Source: Eutypella sp. D-1
Lineage: Eukaryota; Ascomycota; Sordariomycetes; Xylariales; Diatrypaceae
Length of the DNA stretch: 64,000 bases
Reading direction: 5' to 3'
NCBI GenBank assembly: GCA_023313575.1
Contig: JAJTTP010000022.1
Span: 434,001 to 498,000 of the forward strand
This document shows positions 11,253-22,480 of this stretch, one piece after another; position 1 is the first letter of the stretch, and each line of letters starts with the position of its first letter. The position numbers were made by a program, and so were the translations under genes. The notes below the pieces were generated by a model. It was not told the origin of the DNA. It ran no database searches and was given only the letters and a program-made list of their open reading frames with translations.

Positions 11253-12803
11253 ATGCCGTCGGCAGCCATGGAGCCGGAGCGCTTCGCCCTCAACCCGATG
11301 GACAACGTCATGCCCAGGTTTTACGCAAACTTCATCCTGACCTTTGGCCTGAAGCCTGGAGCTAAGTTCTCTGAGGTACACAGCTTGCTACAGGCAAGTT
11401 TGGACACCGCAGGAGAGGAACTCCCAATCATTCGAAGGCGCGTCTTCTCTATCCCACCTGACGAGAAGCATTCGAACGCCGGTCGGCTCGAGGCCCGGGA
11501 ACATCCGGACTGGACGCCCCGGGTCATCTTCAACGATCTCTCGGCGTCATGGCCTGAATATGACGACCTCATCGACGAAGGTCTTTCACAAGACGCGCTC
11601 GATGGCGCGCAGCTCGTCCCTTCAGTCCACGCCGAGTGGGATCTCGAGGTTGAAGGTGCTGCCGGATGCATCCCACAGGCCAACTTCATCAATGGCGGCC
11701 TCTTGCTTTCAGTATGTCTGTTCCACTCACTTGTCGACGGTATGAGCGGCTCCCTACTCCTCAAGATGTGGGCGAAACACATGCGGCTGCATCAGGATGA
11801 TGATCAGGGCGCTGCCGGCCTAACAATTACTTCAGACTGCTGCAACTACAGTCTCGTCTCGGAGGCTTGGGACGCGGCAGGAAACCAACTTCCGTCGCCG
11901 GATGAATTCAAGAACAGCGATAGTGATGCCTGGCGTCTGCTAGGGCTTTTACCGCCATTATCGCCAGAGGAGCTTGCGGAAAAGGCGGAGTTCAGCCTTG
12001 ATCCTACGATGGCACCTCCGCCGCCGCAGATGACAACCACCATCTTCTATATCTCGAAGGCCGCCTTTGCACATCTCACCGCGCTAGCGACGAATTCTGA
12101 AGGCAGTGCCATCACGGCGAATGGCACCCAGGAAGATTCCGTTAAGGAGGATAGTGGCTCGCCCCTAGTCCCTACCGCGAACGACGCCCTCATGGCTCTC
12201 CTCTGGCGCTGCATCATGCGCGCGCGCCAGACGGCCGACCCTTCCAACCCGGCGTACGCCGCGGTGGGGGCGTTGAGCGAGCTGGACACCACGCTGGACG
12301 GGCGGGTGCTATTCAGCCCAGGGTTGCCGTGGGCCTATATGGGAACACTGGTATTCATTGCGACTACGCGCATGTCCGTGTCGACGCTGACATCGCCGTC
12401 GACCCCGCTGGCGACCGTCGCCCACACCGTCCGGCGGGCTGTGGCGGCCATCACGCGGGGGCGCCTGCATGACGCCTACGGCCTCGCGGCGGCCATGCCA
12501 GACTACGCCGCCGCACGGTATCCGTTCGCCACGTTCGACGGTGCCGAGGCATGCTTCACCAGCTTCCTAGGCCTGCCGCTCATGGAGATGCGCTTCGGCG
12601 GCAAGGTATTTGCCAACGGGGGCCTGGTAGACCACCTGCGCCCACCGCGTCGCGAGTTCGATGTGGTGTGTAGGAGGTGTGTCGTCTTGCCTCCACGGCG
12701 ATCGGGTGGTTTCGAGGTATTGCTGAGTTTGAAGAGCAATGAGATGGAGGTCTTAGAGAAGGATCCGGAGTTTGCGCAGTTCGCCCAGTTTATTTGTCAC
12801 TAG
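11253..12803 (+). CDS. Tri101/BAHD-type O-acyltransferase
   Basis: Acyl-CoA (or acyl-ACP) dependent transferase of the trichothecene acetyltransferase/BAHD superfamily. The catalytic HxxxD is HSLVDG at about residue 158, after NGGLLLSVCLF, and the N-terminal NPMDNVMPRFY matches the family start. The second family signature (DFGWG) is replaced by a degenerate MRFGG element near residue 448. It is a single 1551-bp exon (516 residues). ATG 11253 opens the frame, but ATG 11268 has the better context (GCCATGG) and may be the true start. The gene lies right after the terpene cyclase. Because the cluster PKS has no thioesterase, this enzyme is the best candidate for moving the polyketide acyl chain onto a terpene hydroxyl (inference). 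An acetyl donor is the alternative. Confidence 0.88.
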   Translation: MPSAAMEPERFALNPMDNVMPRFYANFILTFGLKPGAKFSEVHSLLQASLDTAGEELPIIRRRVFSIPPDEKHSNAGRLEAREHPDWTPRVIFNDLSASWPEYDDLIDEGLSQDALDGAQLVPSVHAEWDLEVEGAAGCIPQANFINGGLLLSVCLFHSLVDGMSGSLLLKMWAKHMRLHQDDDQGAAGLTITSDCCNYSLVSEAWDAAGNQLPSPDEFKNSDSDAWRLLGLLPPLSPEELAEKAEFSLDPTMAPPPPQMTTTIFYISKAAFAHLTALATNSEGSAITANGTQEDSVKEDSGSPLVPTANDALMALLWRCIMRARQTADPSNPAYAAVGALSELDTTLDGRVLFSPGLPWAYMGTLVFIATTRMSVSTLTSPSTPLATVAHTVRRAVAAITRGRLHDAYGLAAAMPDYAAARYPFATFDGAEACFTSFLGLPLMEMRFGGKVFANGGLVDHLRPPRREFDVVCRRCVVLPPRRSGGFEVLLSLKSNEMEVLEKDPEFAQFAQFICH

Positions 12804-13329
12804 TAGGTAAACAGAAAAATACCTACAGTACTAGAGATAGGGTCTTGTCCAATTTCCATCATGATGTTCTCAAGTATCGTGCATGTTTAAATGACAGACT
12901 GTATGTATAATTTGGGTCGGACGGTTTGCATAGCAAGTAATGGATAGTATGGCGCCTTAAATTAATTCATCTAAGTAGATATTTTAATAGTCATTAGTCA
13001 CGTCAGGGTCAGATTCATCACTGAAGACCAAGGTCTATCCACTCTTTACGTAATTATCGAAAATTGCTTCAGTCATCGCCAAGGCATCGCGTGCATCTTG
13101 GCGATCATTTCTAATATCCTTGGCAGGGGTATTTGAAAGGGAGTTAGAATGGGCGATCGATAACATAATCAAGTCTACCTGTATTGAAAGAGCCCCAATG
13201 ATTTTCAGATTTTACTCCCGATTGGGAATTTGTAATGTAATAGATTCATTCTTCTAGGTCTAATTGTCTATAGTATAGTAAAGAAATCTAATAAACGATA
13301 GAGAAGATAGGGTGTTGTGCACGAGATCG
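12804..13329. other. Convergent intergenic region
   Basis: AT-rich spacer between the converging 3' ends of the acyltransferase and the FAD oxidase. I see no gene or clear repeat; it should contain both 3' processing signals. Confidence 0.5.
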
Positions 13330-14948
13330 CTACGACTCCAACGCAAAGCCATGGGCTAAATATTTCCCATAAAAGCCCTTTGGGTCGTACTTCTCCTGAA
13401 TCGACTGCAGCCGAGGTAGGTTATTTCCATATGTCGGAAACGGCTTCTGGGTGGCTCCGGCGTCGTTAAGATAGATGAAATCAACAAATAGTCCTAGTTC
13501 ACCCGTCTGACTCTTGATCTCGGCCGTGACGTCCTCACAGAACTTGTTGACTCGTTCATCATCCGCCGCATCAGTCCACTGCACAGCGAGGACCGCGGCT
13601 AGTTGTAAGAAATGTTAGCAAGAATACTTCGTATTAGACCTTGTCTATTAAATTTCAGGGTTAGCGACAACTCACCAATGAAGGTCCCGAGTTCAGGATC
13701 AAGACCAAGTGCATTGCCGCCCCGTTTTTCACTCTCGCGTAGCCATGCCGCTGAGATGGGCTGGTATGTAAGCGCGACTGCCACGTCTGCGACGTCACCC
13801 AAGTCTTCGGACGTCATGTCCATGACGGTACGGTTGGCAATGCTCATCGCGCGAGCATCGGTTTTGAAACTCACGCCCCAGAAAATCTGTCTCAAATTAC
13901 GAGCGCCGGTGGTGTTCAGGAAGTTAGGCATCGCCGTCCAAGACTCGTAGACCTCGCCACCAAGCTCAAATTCAACTTGTCCTTCGATAGTGGTGAAGTT
14001 TGCGAAAGCCGCGGGGCTGCTGTCGTTGCCAGGAGCGAATTGAGCTGTGATAACTTCGTGAAATCCTAGTGATGGCGATGCTGCGATTGATGGGATGATA
14101 GCCACGTTGGGATCGTCGACACCTCCACCGGGAGCCATGTACGCCTCTAGCGCGGCGAAGAACTGGTCTGAAGTCTTCGGCTCGGTGACCCGCCACGCGA
14201 TCATTTTCGCGAATGCGGATGTTACCTCAAAGTACTTGACGTCAAACCGAGTGACGATGGCAAAATTGTTATGCCCACCGCGGAGCGCCCAGAACAAATC
14301 TGCGTACTCGCCGTCCTCCGTCGCCTCGACGACGGTCCCATCTGCTAGCACAGCCTCGAAGGCGACCACGTTGTCGCACCCCCAGCCCTGCGTGCTAGAA
14401 AAGTATCCAATGCCTCCCCCAATAAGGACACCGCCGACACCCACGCTGGGATAGCGCCCCCCGTTGACGGCTAGGCCGTACGGCACAAGCCAGTCATAAA
14501 CCTCCCCCCAGGTCTGTCCGGGGCCGATGGAAATCGTACCGGCGTTCTCGTTGAGCGTGCGCTCGTTGAGATTGCTAAGGGAGATGAAGACACCCGGCTC
14601 AACGGACTGCGCGCCTGGTACAGGCATGTGCCCACCGGCACGGACGGAGAACTTCGAGCCCGCCTCCTGGATGATGGTCACAGCCTCGCCGATTTCCGCG
14701 GCAGATGAGGGGAGGAAGACACAACTAGGGGTGAGGAGACAAGTCTGGGACCAGATGGCGAGGGACTGGTTCTCAAACTCGGTGGCGTTACCCGTGTAGA
14801 GGGACTTAGGGAAGGCCGTAGCAAGCTTATTACAAGCTCTGTCAGCTGCTACGGTTGTCTCATTCTGCCGGCGCAGTGGGACCGCTGCGAAAGCGCAAGA
14901 TACGTAGGCCAGCAAGGCAACAGAAAGGCGGGATAATGGGTGGATCAT
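13330..14948 (-). CDS. Secreted FAD-linked oxidase (berberine bridge enzyme-like)
   Basis: Flavoprotein oxidase of the FAD-binding_4/BBE family. A signal peptide (MIHPLSRLSVALLAYVSCAFA) suggests passage through the secretory pathway. The FAD domain shows RAGGH at about residues 103-107, the usual His for covalent flavin attachment, then SIGPGQTWGEVYDWL and GVGGVLIGGGIGYFSS. The Cys that forms the second flavin bond in bicovalent BBEs is not seen (YPSVGVGG there), so attachment is probably through His only. The C-terminal BBE motif is KYDPKGFYGKYL. One intron (13675-13599) and two exons give 1542 bp, 513 residues. The start was set at 14948 rather than an in-frame ATG at 15005, because the signal peptide begins there. 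Probable role: dehydrogenation of an alcohol or ring position in the eremophilane pathway (inference). Confidence 0.9.
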
Positions 14949-15927
14949 CGTAATGGCTGAGGACTCAAAAAGGTCGTTTCGAATATGATTCCACAAAGTA
15001 AACAAGTAACTTGCTGGCCGTATGGATTCAATTTGTTTGATTTTCGTGATGAATGTTTAAGCGGATGATAGAGGGCTTAATATATCCAGCTCTCGATAGA
15101 CATTGCTAAAAGCTCTCATCATTGCATTGACTCTAGGAGAGGAAATATCCGGATGACTACGTAGATGGTATCTCTACCTCATCATACTTGGATTAACGTA
15201 GCCTGAAGCAATGAAGCCACGACGCGTATGCCTCCCTCAGCATGACAACTTGGGGGTAGAGATGTTGGACTAAATTGGGCCAGGTAGTCGCCTGAGGGAT
15301 CAGGTGCGGCTGGATCATGTGCCGCCTTAAAAGGGGGCTGAGGACTTTGCTGCAGTCCGAATGGTCGCCTGATTTCGACTCCTACTCAGCCTATACTTAA
15401 CAGGCAGCTATTAGGGTACCAAAACCGCTCTGTACTCTATTTATAGTCCATACAAAACCGTTACTAACTGCTCAGCCCTATCTCATCTAATACTCCACGT
15501 GCTGTTAATGCCAGTGCCCATGCGGTGGAACATACAGACCCTATTGGCACCAATAGCTTTAATCGTATCACCGTATAACGTCTATTACTCAGGTGGCAAT
15601 TTCAAAATACACTCAAGCCTGACCGCTAGACCTATAGGAAGATGACTGACTGCTACTTTGGCCGCTTGAGGCGGAGGTTTATGCATATAGTAGCAGACAC
15701 AGTGAGCTGAGGGACAGGACTACACCTGAACCTCCATCGGCAAGCCCGTAGTCATAATCGGAGATAGCAGGTTTTAAGAAAACAAAACAAGGATATCAAT
15801 CTAGCTGTGGTAACAATTTGCTATCTATATCATATATCTAGATTTTAACCGTTTGTCCTTACTATATGTCTTTGAGGATTTCCCTGGCTTGTTCGAACTT
15901 GCTTATAAACACCAAGAATGTATTCTA
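14949..15927. promoter_or_regulatory. Promoter of the FAD oxidase and spacer to the next P450
   Basis: 979 bp without a gene. GGAAATATCCGGATGAC at 15141-15157 is close to motifs before the terpene cyclase, acyltransferase and SDR. The right part (about 15400-15920) is AT-rich and holds the 3' end of the CYP65-like gene. Confidence 0.4.
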
Positions 15928-17793
15928 TCAAGACTCGATTCGATGTTCTTCAAAATGAACCCACACTGGAGCTTTCCACCACATGATATGGCAGTGAGAA
16001 GCTGCCTCGAGATCCAGATCTTTGCTCTCTAATGAAAATGATATGTCATACTTGAACAGCATCTTAGCCATAATAGATGCCATTTGCATGTACGCGAAAC
16101 TGTTATGCCGAAACTAGTTAGTACTCGGAGATTATTAAAGCAGACAGGAGACAGGAAGAGGGGCGCATTTGACCACGTACTTGCGCCCAATACACGCTCT
16201 GTATCCGAGAGAGAACGGCTGGCTAGCTTCCTTGACGTCGGTGCAGTCCAGATCTAGCCAGCGCTCCGGTACGAAGCTCTCCGGCTCGTGGAAGTACTTG
16301 GCGTCGTGGGTGACGGTGAATGCGCTCGTGTACACCTCGGTGCCCTTGGGGACCCAGAAACCGTCTATTTCGCACCCGGGCGAGATGCGAGGAAAGCCCT
16401 GCGACCCGGGCGGGTAAATACGCAGACTTTCGTTGAGGACTGCTTGTAGGTATGGTAGCTGCATCGCTGACTTGGCGTCGATCTCCTCGTAGGTCTTGTA
16501 CCGCGAACGGATTTCTGAAACTAACGTTTCTAATGCCTTGGGAGTCTTGAGTAGATAGTATGACGCGGCTGCGAGGCATGTAGCCGTGGTCTCACCGCCC
16601 GCAATTCTGTTGATGATATGAATGTTACTCAGGTACGACATTTGGGGGGTATAGCGAAGAAATCATCTCACATACATCAATGTGGAGGCATGAGCCGTCA
16701 GCTCCTCCTCCCACAAGGCTCCGCTCTTCACCTTGCTGACCAGGTTGGTAAGAAAGTCTTGCCGCGTAGTGTCTGCCTCTAGTCGCAGCTTAACCTTTCT
16801 CCTCGCCTCGTTCGAGTGCTTGTTCCTCACCGCCACCGTCAAGCTGGGCAGCAGCCACCTTCCCAGTGCGGCCACGACTGGGAATCTCCTCAGATTGTCC
16901 ACTAGTGTGATCTCCAGTAGGTGGTTGAGGATGAGGTCGATCCATTCGTGGTGTTCCTCCCGATCGACACACCCAAAACTCTCACCGAATGCCATCTCAC
17001 CAAGCGTATCAAAGGTAACCATTTCCATCCACTTGACCACATTGATACCCTGTCCGTTGCTCTCCGCATCCAGCCGACCAAGCTTCTGCACAAACTCTAG
17101 AGTCTAAATTAGTGCAATTCGGAGTTCGGTGGAGAGGTGCACGAACCGTCCACTACATGTTGCACAACGGCCTCTTGCTGCTCTAAAGCTTTGATACTGA
17201 ATGCGGCAGTGAGATCCTTCTTCTTGCGCGCGTGTTCCGTCGGATTGCGCTCAGATCCGATGCAGCCCGTTTTGAAGCCTGCTCCATATATATCGTAGAA
17301 CTCGCCTTTGATCAGCTGTGCCTGGCCAGGCGGTGGGTAGCCATAGATGGCTTTCCATGACGAGACGGACGCAAAGGACAGCTCGTTGGGCGACACGCGG
17401 AACACTGGACCATAGCGACGATGTTGTGCCTGGATTGCACGGTGTGATCGGCCCGACATAGTGTGGAAAAAGCGCCATAGCTGCAAGTAACGAGTATTAC
17501 TCTTAGTTCACCGAGGCATTGCAATTATTGGACCACGTATTGGGGGACTAGATCTCACTTACCAGCGATGTTCGCGCCCAAAATGGACCAGGGAATCTTG
17601 CAAGTGGATGGAAATAGAGATTGTAGATCAGCTGGTAGAGCAAAAATGAAACGATGAACCCGGTCACGATTGTAGTCACATCGCGATTGCTCAGTTCACG
17701 ATACATGCGTCCCATCTGATCGATGGTAATCCCAAACTGCGTCCTTGCAGTAGTAAGGGCTCCCTCCAACGTAATCTGCGCCATGATGTTCAA
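15928..17793 (-). CDS. Cytochrome P450, CYP65-like (isotrichodermin C-15 hydroxylase type)
   Basis: ER-bound monooxygenase. After a membrane segment (VTTIVTGFIVSFLLYQLIY) comes the family hallmark [17 protein letters not shown]. Next are an I-helix AGGETT, the ExxR motif ESLR, PERWL and the haem loop FSLGYRACIGRN. Five exons are joined by introns 17562-17481, 17146-17097, 16675-16607 and 16180-16100; they sum to 1584 bp (527 residues). The last exon (16099-15928, stop TGA) is short and easily missed. It supplies FAYMQMASIMAKMLFKYDIS after the Asn codon of CIGRN, which is split by the intron. Layout and motifs resemble the P450 at 27.1-29.0 kb, so the two look like paralogues. An in-frame ATG at 17784 is an alternative start. 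Confidence 0.9.
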
Positions 17794-18087
17794 AAAGTGC
17801 AGTCAGCTAGTTTGTAATGTTGACGATGATACTTTCGCGTCGTATGCAACGTGGGTGTTGCAGGAACTACAACAGTGTAAACGAACCCCTCAATGTGACT
17901 GCGCCCACCTGGGACCAAATTCATGGGCCAAACCGAAGTATCCTGGTTATTCAAGGAACATTTTGGCTCTCGTAGAGCGCAGCCTAACAAATCAGGTAAT
18001 TGCCGCGCGTGCTTACCACCACCAGCCTCCGGAAGATAGGAGATTGCCTATATAGGGAGACCACTCATGTCTCCAACTCGGTCCCTG

Positions 18088-18100
18088 TCGGTATTACCGA
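18088..18100. promoter_or_regulatory. Candidate Zn2Cys6 site CGG-N5-CCG
   Basis: TCGGTATTACCGA is an inverted repeat apart from the central base, with CGG and CCG half-sites five bases apart, in the divergent promoter of two P450 genes. Binding by the cluster regulator is inferred, not shown. Confidence 0.45.
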
Positions 18101-18145
18101 TATACGGACAGCAGGTTGATGGTTAACCCTCGTAAAAAGGTACTA

Positions 18146-18165
18146 CGGGATTTTCCTCTTTGATT
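18146..18165. promoter_or_regulatory. Shared promoter box, P450 divergent promoter copy
   Basis: TACGGGATTTTCCTCTTTGA, the partner of the box at 11047-11066. Confidence 0.45.
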
Positions 18166-18682
18166 ATGCTATATCAAGCCCGCCGGGGAGGGGGGGCGTA
18201 GGGGGCGTTTGTGCCCCGCTGTTAAGTGGCTTGATTTCAATAACATGTTAGAAATCAGGAGGCGGCTTATCCCTCGCGGTGGATTCAAGTCATTCGTCTC
18301 AATTCTTGATGACTGTGGCATACTCTGATGCTCTGCTACTCATAATATTCCAAAGGGGCTAGTAGGCGTAGCGAGTGACTGGGGGTCTCGTTTATCCGCC
18401 TAGAGTCACACGACAAGGAAAGGTCTGGCTATACCTGATTAATAAAGGAATATCAAGTATTATCATAAATGTAGATAGCCCCTGAAATGAGTTTGAGTGG
18501 TGTCGCGTGACAGAACCGCTCTACAGGGACATCTCAAGATGGCTCCCCATGTGCTAGCACCTTACGAGACTTGATATTAAAAACTTGGGAGTGACTATAC
18601 CTTCATTCTGTACCTCAACGAGTATGAGAATATAGTAAGTAAAAGCCGGCGACATCATCTCCTTGTGTTCCAACCTTCCACC

Positions 18683-20540
18683 ATGGCCGCCTATGTGTTC
18701 ATGGTTTTGGCCTTCGTTACTCTATCGATCTTCTACAACATTTTCAACCTCATCTGTAATATCCATGTCGCCAGGGGAACCGGCCTACCTTATACACTCT
18801 CATTCATTCACGAACTCGAAGTCTGCGCGTACTTCACAGATCCGATCTTGCGATGGCTATTTCTCCGCCGCATCCAGCGTGGCCAAGGTTGGCCCCTATG
18901 GGCGCGGTTCATGATTAAAGACTGGCACTACGAAGATCGGCGTCGTGCTCACGACCAGTTTGGAGACGTGTTCCTGGTTGTGTCGCCGGCTGGCATAGTC
19001 TGCTATGTTGGTGAGGCTACCACTGCTGCGCAGATACTTACGCGCAGGACGGCATTCATCAAGCCGCCCGGGAAGATGAGTGAGTATGCCTTTGGCATCT
19101 AAGCCGTCTCTCCTTTGTGTTTTCTCGTTCTGGTGCTGACCCTGAGCTCTCTGCAGAGATGCTGGAGCCCTTCGGTCCTAACGTCGTATCCGTTGACGGC
19201 GATCGCTGGAAATTTCACGTTGGCATCACGCTGCCCCCTTTCACGGCAGACAATGTTCGGCGTCTGGTCTGGGATGAGACAGGCCGACAGGTTGACGTCA
19301 TGGCCGCGTCGTGGAGCCGCGCTGGGGCTGAGGCCAGCATGAAGCACAACATCTACTCGCTGACCTTGAACACTATGTCTCTTGTTGGCTTCGGCAAGCA
19401 GAGCGAGTGGGTAGACGGGCGGGACGCAGTCTCCGAAGGTCATAAGCTCTCGCTGGTAGACTCGATTTATCGTGTGGTTATGCACCTGCCGCACATTATG
19501 CTGCTGCCAAAGTGGGTGATGAAGCACCTGGCACAAGAGGCGTACACCGGATATACCGAGCTAGAAGTGTACATGGAAGAACTGCTGGAACAAGAGAAGT
19601 CGCGGCTGTTGAGCGGACGTGCAGCCAAAGAGGACACCCGGCAGACGTTGCTGACGGCAGTTCTGCGTACGAATACGCGCAAGCCGGGAGGGGCCACGCT
19701 GACAGACGTGGAGGTCAAGGGTAACATCTTCATGTTCTTGCTCGCGGGCTACGACACAACGGCCAACACCATTCTGTTTTGCAGCATCACGCTTGCTCTC
19801 TACCCAGCCATACAGGATGCGATTATTAACGAGATCGACCACATCTGGGCAGAAGCTGAACGGGAAGGCCGGTCAGAGCTTTCTCTTGTCGATGACATGC
19901 CAAAATTCCGTTACCTAGTTGCTTTTATGGTTAGTACACCTCTCTCTCTCTCATATCTGGCCAGACTTCCTGCTTTGGGGTAATTAACTGACATCAGAAA
20001 CAGTATGAAGTCATGCGTGTGTTCCCCATCGTGCTGCCCATCGCGCGAGAGGCGGCAGGCCCCCAACGCCTGCGTGTCGCAGACTGTGACCATCCTCTGC
20101 CGTCTAGCATCAACGTCGTCGTTAACAACACAGCCATCCACCACGATCCGGTAACTTGGCCCAGCCCTAGCGTTATCGAGCCCAGGAGGTGGCTGGTGAG
20201 CGACCCGCATAGCTTCCATCCGGAGAAGCCCGTATCACCCCGGCACAGGGCGGAAATAAGCGAAGGCAAGGTACCGGTTCCGGGACACCGCCGCGGCACA
20301 TTCATGAGCTTCGGCGAAGGCCCGCGAGCGTGTCTGGGGCGGAACTTTGCGAGGACTGAGTTCGTAGCTTTCTACAGCCGACTACTTAGAAAGCATAGAT
20401 TAGAGCTAGGTGACGGGATGGATCCCGTGGGGGTGGAGACGATGATCCGGCTACGCAGTGGTGGATCACCTGTCACGTTGGTTCCAGCCGAGGACGTTCG
20501 AGTCGATCTAGTGGAACGGACCGACGTGGAATCCCTGTAA
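18683..20540 (+). CDS. Cytochrome P450
   Basis: Haem monooxygenase with an N-terminal membrane anchor (FMVLAFVTLSIFYNIFNLIC). The I-helix reads LAGYDTTANT, ExxR is EVMR (first residues of exon 3) and the haem loop is FMSFGEGPRACLGRNFA. Start 18683 lies in a strong context (CCACCATGG), better than the in-frame ATG at 18665. Introns 19080-19156 and 19930-20003 give three exons totalling 1707 bp, 568 residues. The first junction completes KMKMLEPFGPN and the second AFMYEVMRVFP. The protein is longer than the CYP65-like ones and belongs to a different family that I cannot number. It is divergently transcribed from the CYP65-like P450 and probably oxidises a cluster intermediate. Confidence 0.9.
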
Positions 20541-21390
20541 CAGATCGTCCCTAGCCTACCGACCAGCAGACGTGAACAACTACTGTAGTTAGAAGCTAGA
20601 CCAATGGAGCAGGTGGAGTTAGCCTCGCCGTCAAAGGATCGCTGCTAAAAGTAAAGTCCAACCCCCCTGCACTCGGGCACCTGATGGGTGGATAGATCTC
20701 GGATGTCTCGGGAACCTATTACCGCGTAATGTGTGTGTTTGTACATAGGGAATTTGGGAAGAATATTACTCGACAAGTCAGCCCAATCAATATGACGTTT
20801 GGTTCGACTGGAGCAAGTAAGCAAAAGAAAATAGACTGGGCTAGGCCTCGGATTACGCACCTACTCACGAACTTTTTTTTATCCATCCATGCATCCGGGT
20901 AAAAATGGGGTTAAGTTGCTGGCGCCCTCAAGTTGTTGTGGGCGTCTTTTATATCCATGGCTAGCCATAGATTCTGTGGGGTGGTTATATGGATGTCTCG
21001 CACAGTGGCATACTGTACCGCTAAACCTAACGAATACAACAGCTTTTGCCCTTACCATTCCTGTCCTGACAGTTCTCTTGGCACACATAAGGACCCATAG
21101 GTTTTCGTAGTTGCTTAATGGGTACCCACCTCGCAAGGCCTAGAGAGTTGACTGGGTTCATTTGGTAGCTAACTAAGTCATGACTTGGCGGTGCTTAACT
21201 TGACTTGGTGGTGATGCTACAGCATATGTGACTTCAAGACAAGAACACCCGCCGTATTCAATACTACGCATATACCTTCCTATGAAGTAGACACATTCAA
21301 CAGATAGCCAGAATGATACCAGTGTGTCGAGACCAGTCGATACGCACTCCCACCTAAATAGTAGACATGACACGATCATTGCACCTTCAT
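20541..21390. other. Convergent intergenic region
   Basis: 850 bp between the 3' ends of the P450 and the SDR. I see no gene; short open frames on both strands lack protein character. Confidence 0.5.
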
Positions 21391-22480
21391 TCAACGCTCG
21401 TACTTCGCGAATTGCTGCTCCGTCCATTCCCATAGTGTCTTCCTCAGCTCCGGATCCTCGCTCGCTTTGGTCTTATCCTCCGAGAGTATACCCACAGGCA
21501 CATAAAACCCACCACTCTTGATCTTATCATTTCTAGCTGTGATTGCCCAGAGCAGGTTGTAGGTGCCCTGTTCGGGGGTGAGCATCTGTCCGATATTCGG
21601 AAGATACACCAGCATCTTCTGGCTCCACGTCAGGTCCGTGACGAGGGACGTCTTGACGACCCCGGGATGGATGGCAAAGGATTTAATGCTGGGGTACCTG
21701 GCAGCCAGCTCACGCGCATACAGTAGGTTCGCCAGTTTGCTTTGGCCGTAGCGCAGCCACGGGCCCAGCATGGGCAGGCTTTGCTCGCTTCGCAGCTTGT
21801 CGAACTGGATGCCCCCCGTGGGCGTCCCCTTCCATGCGAGGCTGGTGACCATGACGATGCGCACGTCGGCGTCCGGGAGGGCAGCCGTCTTCTCCAGCAG
21901 AGGCAGCAGCTTTCGGACAAGGAACGAGTGACCTAATTGGTTCGTGGCGAAGTGAATCTCATACCCGTCAGTGCTGACACCGGCCGGCTTAGCCATGATG
22001 CCCGCGCAGCAGACTAGCACGTCGAGGCGGTCCGGGATGGTGGCCAGAACCTTGTCGGCCGCCGCTAGGACTGAGGTGTTGCTGGAGACGTCGCAGGAGA
22101 TAAACGTCAGCTTAACACCCTGCGGTGCTTGTGCGATGACGGCCTCGGCCGCCTTGGCATTGCGCCCGGTGAATAGTATGTGTGCTGGGTTGTGCGCCGC
22201 CAGCTCCAGTACGGTCCCACTACCCACACCAGCGGTGCCTGTTTTAGATAGGGGTGGTGTTGTCAGCAAATCATTGCTGGATGTAGAACACAGAATAGAA
22301 AACAAGATAAGAATGCCGCCGTGATGTGGCAGCGGCTTAACTGGGAAGGGAAACGTGTGTTGTGCTGTTGGCAGGTGAGACGGGCCCATTTCATGTCACC
22401 AACTTACCTCCAGTAATGAGGATAACCCGGCCTGAGAGTTCGGGAATTTCCTTCTTCGGATTGAATTTCAAGTCGACCAT
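21391..22480 (-). CDS. Short-chain dehydrogenase/reductase
   Basis: NAD(P)-dependent Rossmann oxidoreductase. Exon 1 (22480-22408) is short and encodes MVDLKFNPKKEIPELSGRV and the start of the nucleotide-binding loop. Intron 22407-22239 (169 bp, long for this locus) is followed by exon 2, restoring TGGTAGVGSG. The NNAG-like element is CCAGIM and the catalytic YxxxK is YGQSK, followed by PGVVKTSL. The two exons sum to 921 bp, 306 residues, typical for retinol-dehydrogenase-like SDRs. Reading upstream through the intron gives a longer frame without the proper glycine-rich loop, so the spliced model is preferred. Likely converts an alcohol/carbonyl of the terpene or a shunt product (inference). 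Confidence 0.88.

Larger units (their letters stand above)
17794..18682. promoter_or_regulatory. Divergent promoter between two P450 genes
   Basis: 889 bp. Contains TCGGTATTACCGA (18088-18100), an inverted repeat of the CGG-N5-CCG form used by Zn2Cys6 dimers, and TACGGGATTTTCCTCTTTGA (18146-18165), nearly identical to a box upstream of the acyltransferase. Confidence 0.5.
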
